Below are positions 23,461-33,344 of a stretch of DNA of 64,000 bases, piece by piece. The stretch spans positions 342,654-406,653 of the forward strand of contig QAOA01002296.1 in NCBI GenBank assembly GCA_003255065.1, in the 5' to 3' direction. The position numbers were made by a program, and so were the translations under genes. The notes under the pieces are model-generated. The model had not been told where the DNA came from and searched no databases. It saw only the letters and a list, made by a program, of their open reading frames with translations. The DNA is from Cercis canadensis (taxonomy: Eukaryota > Streptophyta > Magnoliopsida > Fabales > Fabaceae). Positions within the stretch are counted from its first letter, which is position 1, and each line of letters opens with the position of its first letter.

Positions 23461-24190
23461 AAGACTAGTTGATGCAATTTGTAACAAAGAACTGGTTTAT
23501 TGATAATTGATTGTTTTACAATGCAACCTAGCATACTTAAAATAATCACAAGACTACAAGATTCCTCCTAAACAACTACTACCCAATATGACAATAATAC
23601 TAATTGAAAGATAACTAAGAAACTATGATAATAACAAGAGATGATGATAAGAGACCTATCTACTTACAACTCCTACAGCTCATGCTTATCGTATTATTAC
23701 TCCCCTCTTCAAGTAGTTCCTTGTACGGAAGGAAAATGTGTTCTAACAACTAGCCCACTATTATAATCCCAAACCTCTTGCTTCCCCGCGGTGATCATTA
23801 GCAATTGTGTGACTTCTTGCATTTGTATCCTGGAGTAAAACACTCATCACAATTGAAACACAGCCATTTTTCTCTCCTTTTCTGCATCTCCCATGTCAAC
23901 CTCTTAGGAATTGCAGAAGGTTCCTTGTTGATGGGCAGCATTCCTACATCATCATGGATCGCGCGTGACAACTGATCATTTTTCATTCTTGCACAATCAA
24001 TAGCATCCCTTATGGTCTTAGGCTTCCCCATCCTCACATCTCCTGCAAATTCATCCTTCAACCCTCCCACAAAGGCTCCAATCAATGCCTTTTGGGGCCA
24101 AGCTTGCACCCGATTGGCCAAGCGCTCAAATTCGTGCAAGTAGTCGTGCAATGACTGGCTGTACCCTTATTTAAATGTTCCCACACCAGT
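23460..24190 (-). mobile_element. Ty3/Gypsy retrotransposon gag fossil
   Basis: On the minus strand, 24151-23798 reads as the C-terminal part of a plant Gypsy-type gag. It has the retrotransposon-gag helix region (HDYLHEFERLANRV), then a basic stretch, then a zinc-knuckle-like CFNCDECF...CKK. No protease, reverse transcriptase or LTR was recognised nearby. The element is a fragment, broken and old-looking. The outer limits are estimates. Confidence 0.8.
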
Positions 24191-24236
24191 CAAACTAATT
24201 TGATTGTCTATTCACACTTTTTTTTTTTGTGATTGC

Positions 24237-24590
24237 TAAGCTACACCTCCTCTTAGAGGGAGTGTAGTGCTACCCACCCTTTCATTAAGGGTTTTTGGTG
24301 AGACCCAGAAGCCAAATTTGGTGTCGTTGTAAAGATCTATACTGAGTAACTTAATATGTAGAATACATAGTTTCTTACAAAATGCAAGTATATCACGATA
24401 TAAAAAAACGTAGCAAACAAAAATTTTAACTTTTGCCAAAAAAAGGAATATGACATGTTTTCCTATATCATGTTGTTTTTGTATTTTATAAAGAACTGTG
24501 TATTCTGTCACCTATTGAATAACTCAATTTTTTCGACAACTTCTCAACGACACTAAAATCACTAAGTGGATCCTACTAGATTATCCTTTT
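24237..24590. mobile_element. MITE, diverged copy of the 41.2-kb element
   Basis: It shares long stretches with 41216-41562: the end motif 'gggagtgtagtgctac' and 'gtgagaccca', and the internal 'catgttttcctatatcatgt' and 'attttataaagaa'. The two ends are roughly inverse to each other. Boundaries are approximate and no target-site duplication was fixed. Confidence 0.55.
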
Positions 24591-24614
24591 TTTTTTTGTT
24601 AGCTTAGCAAACAC

Positions 24615-24646
<32 letters not shown>

Positions 24647-25195
24647 NGGCTACACAATAAGAAATAGATTATCCTTTTTCCAAATTCTCATTCCATCTGC
24701 TTTGAATGAGATTTGGATACAAGACTTCCATGATAGATTACCGAGTGCTAAACATTGGGGTGTCTTGAGAACATCTAGTCATATTTTTACTTCATGCCAA
24801 TTACTCCCCATTTTTTCCACAATCATTTTCTTGCATTTTATGAAAACAAATTAGATTTTTTTTTTTTTTTTTTTTTTTGTTGTNTGGTTGCTTTAGGAAA
24901 AAAAAATTGAATATGCTATTAATTGTTTAAAAACTTTAGTTAGAGTCTTATCTCATGTCATGGGAATCCAAGAATCCCCCCATCCCCCAACATGAGATTT
25001 TTTTTGTGGAAAACTTGCCCTAAAACTATTCTCAAGAATCTTACTTGCCTAGAAATATTTTTTTTGAAACATTGTATCAAACATAGAAATTTTAGTTTTC
25101 CAAATTGTGATTCCCAAAAAACTAAAAAAAATTCTTGTACCAAATGCTCCCTAACTTTAGAATGGGATAATCTTCATTTATCACTTTTGTCTACC

Positions 25196-25226
<31 letters not shown>

Positions 25227-26080
25227 GGTGACATTTCTACTGTTAATAAAGAACAAATGAGCAGTTTTTCATCTTCATATATATATTTTGATCCAAACAT
25301 TTCATAAAATACCCTCATCTATGTGAAGATATGTAGAATAAATAATAATAAGTTTTAGGTTATGATTTAATTACCCCTCAAAAAAAGGTTATGATTTAAT
25401 TAAGCCATTAAAATAAATAATTTTTTTAAAGTAATTAAGTCTGTGCTTTTGAGAGAAACGAAGATTAAATATTAAACTCGGAAATTGTATATATTATCAC
25501 TGATAATAATGATAGAGCACTAATTTTCTGATTTATGGAAGATAAGTTCCATGAGGATGTCCCTAAATTAGCCACATGAGATGCCTCTTATACCATATGG
25601 TCTTTCTTTATCTCCTGAATCAGTTAATGTGGCACGTGCATGATCAATAATCTAAGAAAAAACAATTCTAATGTATTTTCATATCAGATGATTTTATTTT
25701 TAATTAGAAAATAGAAAAAAAAAACAAGAAATATAGAAGATAGACAAGTATATTCATTTTTTTTTAGTTTTAACTAAATGGTACTATCAGACTAATTTTT
25801 TTACACTGAGATTAAGTTTTTTCCCAAATGATCTGTCTTTGTATGCTCAATGTGCATTCCTTGACTTAGAATTTGTCTCAGCAATGGGAGGCTTCAAATT
25901 AGCAACAACCTACCTATAAAAATAGCAATGAATTCTTCTTCACATATCTGTGGTCAACCGTTCTAAATGCCCCTTCTTAAGAATCATATGACATGTGTCC
26001 CTAAAAGCAAATTTTAGGGTACCACATGGCACGCTAAAATTTGGGTAACTAAACCAAGTGTAGAGCAATGGAATGCTTTT
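24590..26080. other. AT-rich intergenic DNA with homopolymer gaps
   Basis: Several long T or A runs, two of them holding a single N (24647 and 24884), mark hard-to-sequence homopolymers. No gene is recognised. The last 150 bases resemble the upstream region of KIN-like gene 1 and form the promoter of copy 2. Confidence 0.5.
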
Positions 26081-26098
26081 AGGCACTATATATACAGC
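26058..26098 (+). promoter_or_regulatory. KIN2-like gene 2 promoter with degenerate G-box
   Basis: Alignment with copy 1 pairs CAAGTG (26057-26062 region, within 'accaagtgtagagc') with the perfect CACGTG of copy 1, and 'cactatatatac' with its TATA box. The palindromic G-box is thus lost in this copy while the TATA box is retained. Confidence 0.5.
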
Positions 26099-26186
26099 TT
26101 AGTGGAGTTGGGATATGCATCTCAATTCTCATACTCAAACAAACATTTCTTGATCTTCAACTTTCATATATATCAATTCAAAGAAG

Positions 26187-26716
26187 ATGGATTCCCAGAA
26201 CAAGACAGCATACAACGTTGGACAGGCCAAGGGCCAAGCTCAGGTGTGTTTAATTTTATCTCTATTTTAATCTCCCGGTGCTCGAATTACTCATTTTGTT
26301 AATCAATCAAGAAGTTTTTATTAGGACTTGAACTTAAGATTTCTACCCGAGTATACCCAATAACTAAGTTTGCAGACTATAATGATATATTCTTTTGGGT
26401 GCATTGCAGGAAAAGGCTGGCAACTTGATGGACAGGGCTGGCAATGCTGCTCAGTCTGCTAAAGAATCCGTGCAAGAGGTTCAAATTTTGATTTGTCTGA
26501 AATTCTACATTAATTTGGGTCTTTGAAATAGATTAATAGTGTCTGATTTGTAATATGGGTCTCAGACTTAAGAAGTGAGTTCACATTTATTTTATAAAAT
26601 GGATTCATCCACATGAGTAATGTTTATTTTGTTATTGTGTGTAGGCTGGTCAGCAGGTGAAGGCTAAGGCACAGGGAGCTGCTGATGCTGTCAAGGATAC
26701 AATCAACAAGAACTAA
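26187..26716 (+). CDS. KIN2/LEA-like small stress protein, copy 2
   Basis: Three exons, 26187-26243, 26410-26478 and 26645-26716, encode 65 residues starting MDSQNKTAYNVGQAKGQAQ and ending VKDTINKN. Exon lengths of 57 and 69 match copy 1 exactly; exon 3 is 9 bases shorter. Introns are much shorter than in copy 1. It is Ala/Lys/Gln-rich and hydrophilic, as in the KIN/COR6.6 family. The shared exon structure and flanking similarity show a tandem duplication, with a Gypsy fossil and spacer since accumulated between the copies. Confidence 0.93.
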
Positions 26717-27552
26717 GCTCTGTCCGATTTCACTCAGATTTCTTGTTCTTGTTTTTTGGTTTTCTAGGGCGTTATGTTAAATTGATGCCCTTTTTTAATA
26801 TTTGTCTTTTGTGTTTCCAGCAAAGAAGAGAACTCCTCTAAGAGTTCTAACTCTTTGTTTGTGAAGCTCCTATTTAGGATGCTTGTGAATAATCTTTTGT
26901 TTTAGAAAGATCTCTGAGATGTAATTCTCATGATAATTCATTAATCAATGAATTGCATTTAGAATTTTTATTTATATATGTCTTGATCCTCAGTGAGAAG
27001 AATAGTAGATTGATTTCAATTAGAAACAAGCACGTACTCTTCCTTTCACAGCGAAAGCACTATCTCAAATATACAGAAGCACTGTTGATACTTCCCCAAC
27101 TCACACCACTCGATCTTGAAGAGTGGTTATTAAAAAAAAAATTAATAATTTGAGAGGCTAACGACACCTGGCCTCTCTTAATCATAAGACCTTAAGGTAT
27201 TAGTTATTAAGAATTCGGTAAAATAAAATCTTGAATAAAATTTTACATTCCTTAATCTTTAAGAAAGGCCACATAATTGATTGACGAGTAATGCTAATTA
27301 TAGAACATTTACAATAACAAATATACACAACTGCAAAATCTCATATGTGAAACCACTAATACATACATTTGTGCACTTTTCTTAATTGATATTCCAATGA
27401 TCTAAGAACCTCAACTTAATCAGTTTGTCTATTTGCATCCACTATCCAATTAACTCCCAAAGTATACCAGAAGTTGTACCTAACTTTATTATTATCTCAA
27501 TTCATCCATCTAGTATCTCTCTAGAAGTGAGCTCAGTTTCGTAGATTATGTA
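26717..27552. other. 3' region of KIN-like gene 2 and intergenic DNA
   Basis: 3' UTR to about 26960, with polyadenylation-like signals (aataatc, cattaatcaatgaa). No gene is recognised after it; the next feature is the start of the duplicated module. Confidence 0.5.
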
Positions 27553-28173
27553 ACAATAGAGGACTTGATGTAACAATACCAATTGTATCAGGGAAAAGTA
27601 GATTATGTACTTAATATGTCATTAGTTTACCCATTCATTTGTTCATGAATCGTAGATGTAAGTAGTCTTTTATCCTTGGTTAAAACCTATCTATTTGTAT
27701 ACCATTTAAGTGCGCTTTTATACATATATATGCATTTAATTTATTAGAATATCACTAAAACTTTAGGCTAACATCTCAAGAAGGAGACCACGTTGATGTG
27801 CCACTAGACTTTTTCTCTTGGTTAACATTATCAGAAGTTTCAAATTGTTCATTTCTTCATATCCTGACTTCAAACATTCATTTTGTCTAACGAGATAGAA
27901 CTTCATCTCAGCAAATCCTTTTTTATTCAATTTTAATTTTGAAATGGTAAAAGTTGGGACAAAACCTAGTCAGTGCAACAAATCAGGAACTAGTTTTTGG
28001 GTCTTTACAAATTGGGAACCATTCATCATGGACAAGCCTCCAAAAGTTGCCATGCTCTGCCTTGGGCTCTATTACCTGCTTTTATACGTGTCTCTCCATT
28101 TGCTGGTTGGCTTTTCCTTGAGTTAAATGAGGGAGCTCTATAATACGATGATAGTTATGAAAAAAAAATTGTA

Positions 28174-28434
28174 ATGAACAATGGCACATTTGGTTTTACG
28201 ATAGCTATGCCTTTACATGTGATCCTTTTGGGTTATAAAGATAACAACAATTCAGAAGCTGTGAAGGATGCAGCTGCCGAATCCGACCTCGGTACAATAA
28301 CCATCTTGGACTTACAATCTTTCAATAGCGTGAGGGTAACACTAGCTGCCGACCATAGAAGAAACAATCGAATGAAATATAGAAATATCAAATATGCCTC
28401 ATTACTTACAATCTTTATTCAATATAAACCATAG
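28174..28434 (+). CDS. Short conserved open frame in the duplicated unit, copy 1
   Basis: An 86-residue frame starting MNNGTFGFTIAMPLHV. I do not recognise its family. It is kept open in both duplicates, with two visible amino acid differences (G4D and a L/F change near residue 19). It lies convergent to and downstream of the exonuclease gene. It may be a gene remnant rather than a functional gene; the recent duplication alone could explain the conservation. Confidence 0.3.
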   Translation: MNNGTFGFTIAMPLHVILLGYKDNNNSEAVKDAAAESDLGTITILDLQSFNSVRVTLAADHRRNNRMKYRNIKYASLLTIFIQYKP

Positions 28435-28964
28435 AAATTAAACCACAAGAAGTATTGGAGCAAACCACAATAAGACTAGAAATAATGAAAGTAGAATCAT
28501 GAGGAAAAAAGAAAAAATTACCTACTAGAATCATATCAATGATAAGGATAAAATTTCTAATGATAAAGATAAAACTTGACTAAAAAATAAGATACGCTAA
28601 GAGAGATAAATTCAATTCTAATGATAAACTACTCTTGATAATAATAAACTATTTATCTAGATGAAATTAAATAAAATTTAATAAAGATAAAATTCTAATG
28701 TAACTCAATCTCTAATCAATATTTAATTTGAATTAGCATCAACAAGAAGAACTAGAGGAAACTTCTCTAGTTATTATCTCAAATAAAGTAACTACAATAT
28801 TGAAAAAAAAATTATAAGAAAATCAATGAATAAATGAATTACTTAACTTTTACAAAAGTATTAAGAGATTTAATTTTATCCAATTCTGAACCTAAACATA
28901 ATACAATAATCGGACTCTCAAACTTGAACAACCTCAAGAATTGATGGTATTGGAATATCCATCA

Positions 28965-29717
28965 TCAGCAGCAGCGAGAATTGATAGCTGATGGCACTGG
29001 CTTCGTGTATCCGGCAGCCACAGGAGTCGAAGGTAACATGGGCATCTTATAATTGGAGTATCGACCAACGAAAGCACATTCCATGTAGTGCAAAATAGGA
29101 ACAGAAGCAGATTTATCAATCTTAAAACACTTCATACCAAGTAGATAAGAAACATATGCATCGCAGCACGCATATTCAACTTGGTCATCGCTGAGGTTCC
29201 GTGCATCCCATGGACTCAAAGTAATCTTCATCGGCTTCTCCATGAACAACCCTAACAACTCAAGAGCCAAGTTCTTGAGCCCTTTAAGTCTCAGCTTTGA
29301 ATCGTTGTACTTTCCCGCAGCTCCTTCAGCAACGTCTCTCACGCATGCAACTTGAAGTCCATGATCATGCATAAGCTTCTTCGCATCATTCTTGATTCCA
29401 ACTCCGACGAAAGTGAAGTTCTTGTTGCCGAGAAAGTTGACAAGAGTGGCAGGGATGGTATCAGCGTGGAGGCATTGAAATATGAGACAGCGATGACCTA
29501 CGCAAAGTTGAATAATGGCAACAGAGTGGCTGTTATTGGGACTAAGGCTTGCTGGGTATTCGGTATCAAGGCCAATGATGAGTTTGTGGAGACGATGTCT
29601 ATGGAGGTGGTAAACGTTGAGAATCCAGCGATCAACAATAGCCGCAGAGGAGGTGACTATAGTTTGGATGTGATCTTCATGAAACTCAATAGAGTAATAC
29701 TTGCTACTTGCAGCCAT
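28965..29717 (-). CDS. DEDDy-type 3'-5' exonuclease domain protein (WRN-exonuclease-like), copy 1
   Basis: A single-exon gene of 250 residues starting MAASSKYYSIEF. It matches the RNase D/WRN exonuclease fold: Exo I in IIGLDTEY (D51, E53), Exo II in VGVGIKNDAKKL (D111), and Exo III in QVEYACCDAY (Y182, D186). All four acidic residues and the tyrosine of a DEDDy nuclease are present, so it may be active on DNA or RNA 3' ends. A further in-frame ATG at 29774 would add 19 residues. I prefer 29717 because a TATA run at about 29800-29812 puts transcription start near 29775, and the family's N-terminus begins shortly before the YxxxF region. Protein length fits the small plant WRN-exo-like family, which has no helicase domain. 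Confidence 0.85.
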   Translation of the reverse strand: MAASSKYYSIEFHEDHIQTIVTSSAAIVDRWILNVYHLHRHRLHKLIIGLDTEYPASLSPNNSHSVAIIQLCVGHRCLIFQCLHADTIPATLVNFLGNKNFTFVGVGIKNDAKKLMHDHGLQVACVRDVAEGAAGKYNDSKLRLKGLKNLALELLGLFMEKPMKITLSPWDARNLSDDQVEYACCDAYVSYLLGMKCFKIDKSASVPILHYMECAFVGRYSNYKMPMLPSTPVAAGYTKPVPSAINSRCC

Positions 29718-29798
29718 GCCTGCCCTCAGAAACAGATCAATGAAGTAATACAGGAAGTAGATACCTGCTCTCAAAAATTAAAAAGAACGATATAGGAT

Positions 29799-29813
29799 GT
29801 AGCTATATATATA
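29799..29813 (-). promoter_or_regulatory. TATA box of exonuclease copy 1
   Basis: A (TA)n run read on the minus strand as CCGTATATATATATAG lies about 85 bases upstream of the ATG at 29717 and about 30 bases upstream of the alternative ATG at 29774. The equivalent run in copy 2 is at about 32850-32862. Confidence 0.45.
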
Positions 29814-30914
29814 TACGGTTTTTGAGAGTTATAGTCCTACTCCTATTAGGTGAACCGGAAAGGGAGATGGAAGGAGGCGTAATAGGGTTTGAGAGATTGT
29901 TAACGCGTGAGGTAAGGGTATATTTTTGAGTTTATTTTTTTTATTAGAAAAAAAAAAGTGGCAAGTGAGGACATAAAAAAAAAAAGAACAAAGAGGGTAT
30001 TTTAGGGCATCTAAAAGTTTATGTCGTCTATACTTTTATATATAGTATAGATAAGGATATATATATATATATAGTATAGATAAGGATATATATATATATA
30101 TATATAATTTAATATTTTTATATAGACAAATTGAAGACGCAGCCACATTGAAATTTTTTATAAATTGGTGCTTTGGCGTAGATGCCCTCAAATTTGCACT
30201 CGCACTTGCACTGCAAATTTGTGACCTAGTTTATAGAACTCCACAAACCAGATTAAATAATAATTTAGTCCACATTACAAATGAATTCTAAGATTAATTT
30301 GAATAAAAAAATGGGTAATGATAATAATAGAGGACTTGATGTAACAATACCAATTGTATAAGGGAAAAGTAGATTATGTACTTAATATGTCATTAGTTTA
30401 CCCATTCATTTGTTCATGAATCGTAGATGTAAGTAGTCTTTTATCTTAAGTGCGCTTTTATGCATATATATGCATTTAATTTATTAGAATATCACTAAAA
30501 CTTTAGTCTAACATCTCAAGAAGGAGACCACGTTGATGTGCTACTAGACTTTTTCTCTTGGTTAACATTATCAGAAGTTTCAAATTGTTCATTTCTTCAT
30601 ATCCTGACTTCAAACATTCATTTTGTCTAACGAGACGGAACTTCATCTCAGCAAATCCTTTTTTATTCTATTTTAATTTTGAAATGGTAAAAGTTGGGAC
30701 AAATTAAAACTAGTCAGTGCAACAAATCAGGAACTAGTTTTTGGGTCTTTACAAATTGGGAACCATTCATCATGGACAAGCCTCCAAAAGTGGCCATGCT
30801 CTGCCTTGGGCTCTATTACCTGCTTTTATACCTGCCTCTCCATTTGCTGGTTGGCTTTTCCTTGAGTTAAATGAGGGGGCTCTATAATACGATGATAGTT
30901 ATAAAAGAAAATTG

Positions 30915-31216
30915 TGTAGATACCTTATTTTGAGCCCAAATTCAAAGGCCCATTACTCCAAAGGTCTAAACCAAATCTACCATTAGCATATCATCATAAT
31001 TTTTTTCAACACTCTTATAAATAATCCTTCCGTTATATGTATAGGATTTTTGACTCATCTTTCATTAATAACTCATTTTTAGCTCAAACCGATCTAACTT
31101 AATTTTCGGAGCCCGAAAATAAGAGTTTGACCCCTTCTTTCTACTTGTGTAAATTAGCTCGATCTCATTCAACCTCCGAGATTCACCCAACCTCGAGTTC
31201 AACTCAAACATTGTCA
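30915..31216 (+). mobile_element. Solo LTR (fossil) inside duplication copy 2
   Basis: A 302-bp insertion absent from copy 1 begins TGTAGATACC and ends CATTGTCA (TG...CA). It is flanked by a perfect 5-bp target duplication AATTG (30910-30914 and 31217-31221). The empty site is preserved in copy 1 at about 28165 (aaaattgtaatgaac). Nothing internal is attached, so it is a solo LTR. It must have inserted after, or at the time of, the segmental duplication, or have been lost from the other copy without trace, which is less likely. Family uncertain. Confidence 0.88.
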
Positions 31217-31223
31217 AATTGTA

Positions 31224-31484
31224 ATGAACAATGACACATTTGGTTTTACGATAGCTATGCCTTTACATGTGATCCTTTTTGGTTATAAAGATAACAACAA
31301 TTCAGAAGCTGTGAAGGATGCAGCTGCCGAATCCGACCTCGGTACAATAACCATCTTGGACTTACAATCTTTCAATAGCGTAAGGGTAACACTAGCTGCC
31401 GACCATAGAAGAAACAATCGAATGAAATATAGAAATATCAAATATGCCTCATTACTTACAATCTTTATTCAATATAAACCATAG
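31224..31484 (+). CDS. Short conserved open frame in the duplicated unit, copy 2
   Basis: An 86-residue frame almost identical to 28174-28434 and unrecognised. Its ATG lies only seven bases after the solo LTR, so any transcription in this copy could start from the LTR. It may be non-functional. Confidence 0.3.
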   Translation: MNNDTFGFTIAMPLHVILFGYKDNNNSEAVKDAAAESDLGTITILDLQSFNSVRVTLAADHRRNNRMKYRNIKYASLLTIFIQYKP

Positions 31485-32010
31485 AAATTAAACCACAAGA
31501 AGTATTGGAGCAAACCACTATAAGACTAGAAATAATGAAAGTAGAACCATGAGGAAAAATTAAAGAAAACTTTACCTACTAGAATTATACCAATGATAAG
31601 GATAAAATTTCTAATAATAAAGATAAAACTTGACTAAAAGATAAGATACGCTAGGAGAGATAAATTCAATTCTAATGATAAACTACTCTTGATAATAATA
31701 TAACTATTTATCTAGATAAAATTAAATAAAAATAAAATTCTAATGTAACTCAATCTCTAATCAATATGTAATTTGAATTAGCATCAACAAGAAGAACTAG
31801 AGGAAACTTCTCTAGTTATTATCTAAAATAAAGTAACTACAATATTGAAAAAAAAAATTATAAGAAAATCAATGAATAAATGAATTACTTAACTTTTACA
31901 AAAGTATTAAGAGGTTTAATTTTATCCCATTCTAAACCTAAACAGAATACAATAATCGGAATCTCAAACATGAACAACCTCAAGAATTGATGGTATTGGA
32001 ATATCCATCA

Positions 32011-32763
32011 TCAGCAGCAGCGAGAATTGATAGCTGATGGCACTGGCTTCGTGTATCCGGCAGCCACAGGAGTCGACGGTAACATGGGCATCTTATAATT
32101 GGAGTATCGACCAACGAAAGCACATTCCATGTAGTGCAAAATAGGAACAGAAGCAGATTTATCAATCTTAAAACACTTCATACCAAGTAGATAAGAAACA
32201 TATGCATCGCAGCACGCATATTCAACTTGGTCATCGCTGAGGTTCCGTGCATCCCATGGACTCAAAGTAATCTTCATCGGCTTCTCCATGGACAACCCTA
32301 ACAACTCAAGGGCCAAGTTCTTGAGCCCTTTAAGTCTCAGCTTTGAATCGTTGTACTTTCCCGCAGCTCCTTCAGCAACGTCTCTCACGCATGCAACTTG
32401 AAGTCCATGATCATGCATAAGCTTCTTCGCATCATTCTTGATTCCAACTCCAACGAAAGTGAAGTTCTTGTTGCCGAGAAAGTTGACAAGAGTGGCAGGG
32501 ATGGTATCAGCGTGGAGGCATTGAAATATGAGACAGCGATGACCTAGGCAGAGTTGAATAATGGCAACAGGGTGGCTATTATTGGGACTAAGGCTTGCTG
32601 GGTATTCGGTATCAAGGCCAATGATGAGTTTGTGGAGACGATGTCTATGGAGGTGGTAAATGTTGAGAATCCAGCGATCAACAATAGCCGCAGAGGAGGT
32701 GACTATAGTTTGGATGTGATCTTCATGAAACTCAATAGAGTAATACTTGCTACTTGCAGCCAT
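32011..32763 (-). CDS. DEDDy-type 3'-5' exonuclease domain protein (WRN-exonuclease-like), copy 2
   Basis: A single-exon gene of 250 residues, differing from copy 1 at four positions that I can see (V35I, S65P, V73L, F158S). All DEDDy catalytic residues (D51, E53, D111, Y182, D186) are intact, and no stop or frameshift is present. The start at 32763 is chosen as for copy 1; an in-frame ATG at 32820 is also possible. The (TA)n promoter run is preserved about 90 bases upstream. Both copies being open suggests either very recent duplication or selection on both. Confidence 0.85.
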   Translation of the reverse strand: MAASSKYYSIEFHEDHIQTIVTSSAAIVDRWILNIYHLHRHRLHKLIIGLDTEYPASLSPNNSHPVAIIQLCLGHRCLIFQCLHADTIPATLVNFLGNKNFTFVGVGIKNDAKKLMHDHGLQVACVRDVAEGAAGKYNDSKLRLKGLKNLALELLGLSMEKPMKITLSPWDARNLSDDQVEYACCDAYVSYLLGMKCFKIDKSASVPILHYMECAFVGRYSNYKMPMLPSTPVAAGYTKPVPSAINSRCC

Positions 32764-33344
32764 GCCTGCCCTCAGAAACAGATCAATGAAGTAATACAGG
32801 AAGTAGATACCTGCTCTCAAAAATTAAAAAGAACGATATAGGATGTAGCTATATATATATATACGGTTTTTGAGAGTTATAGTCCTACTCCTATTAGGTG
32901 AACCGGAAGGGAGATGGAAGGAGGCGTAATAGGGTTTGAGAGATAGTTACCGTGTGAGGTAAGGGTATATTTTTTCTGAGTTTATTTTTTTTATTAGAAA
33001 AAAAAAGGTGGCAAGTGAGGACATAAAAAAAAGAACAAAGCGGGTATTTTAGGGCATCTAAAAGTTTATGTCGTCTATACTTTTATATATAGTATAGATA
33101 AGGATATATATATATATATAAAATTTAATATTTTTATATAGACAAATTGAAGACGCAGCCACATTGAAATTTTTTATAAATTGGTGCTTTGGCGTAGATG
33201 CCCTCAAATTTGCACTCGCACTTGCACTGCAAATTTGTGACCTAGTTTATAGAACTCCACAAACCAGATTAAATAATAATTTAGTCCACATTACAAATGA
33301 ATTCTAAGATTAATTTGAATAAAAAAATGGGTAATGATAATAAT

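Larger units (their letters stand above)
27553..30324. repeat. Tandem duplication unit, copy 1 (2.77 kb)
   Basis: The unit begins at 'aatagaggacttgatgtaac' and runs to 'atgggtaatgataata'. It is repeated head to tail at 30325-33344 with high identity, broken by small indels and by a solo LTR in copy 2. It carries an exonuclease-like gene (minus) and a short conserved open frame (plus). Confidence 0.9.
30325..33344. repeat. Tandem duplication unit, copy 2 (3.02 kb)
   Basis: Direct repeat of 27553-30324. The extra length is largely the 302-bp solo LTR at 30915-31216 and its target duplication. A segment of about 35 bases present near 27680 in copy 1 is absent here. The two units abut within a few bases, so the duplication looks like unequal crossing-over or a replication slip. 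Confidence 0.9.

Noticed and set aside
29352-29795. 147-codon plus-strand frame opposite the exonuclease gene
   Set aside because: It is the antisense of conserved DEDDy exonuclease codons; the minus-strand reading explains the conservation.
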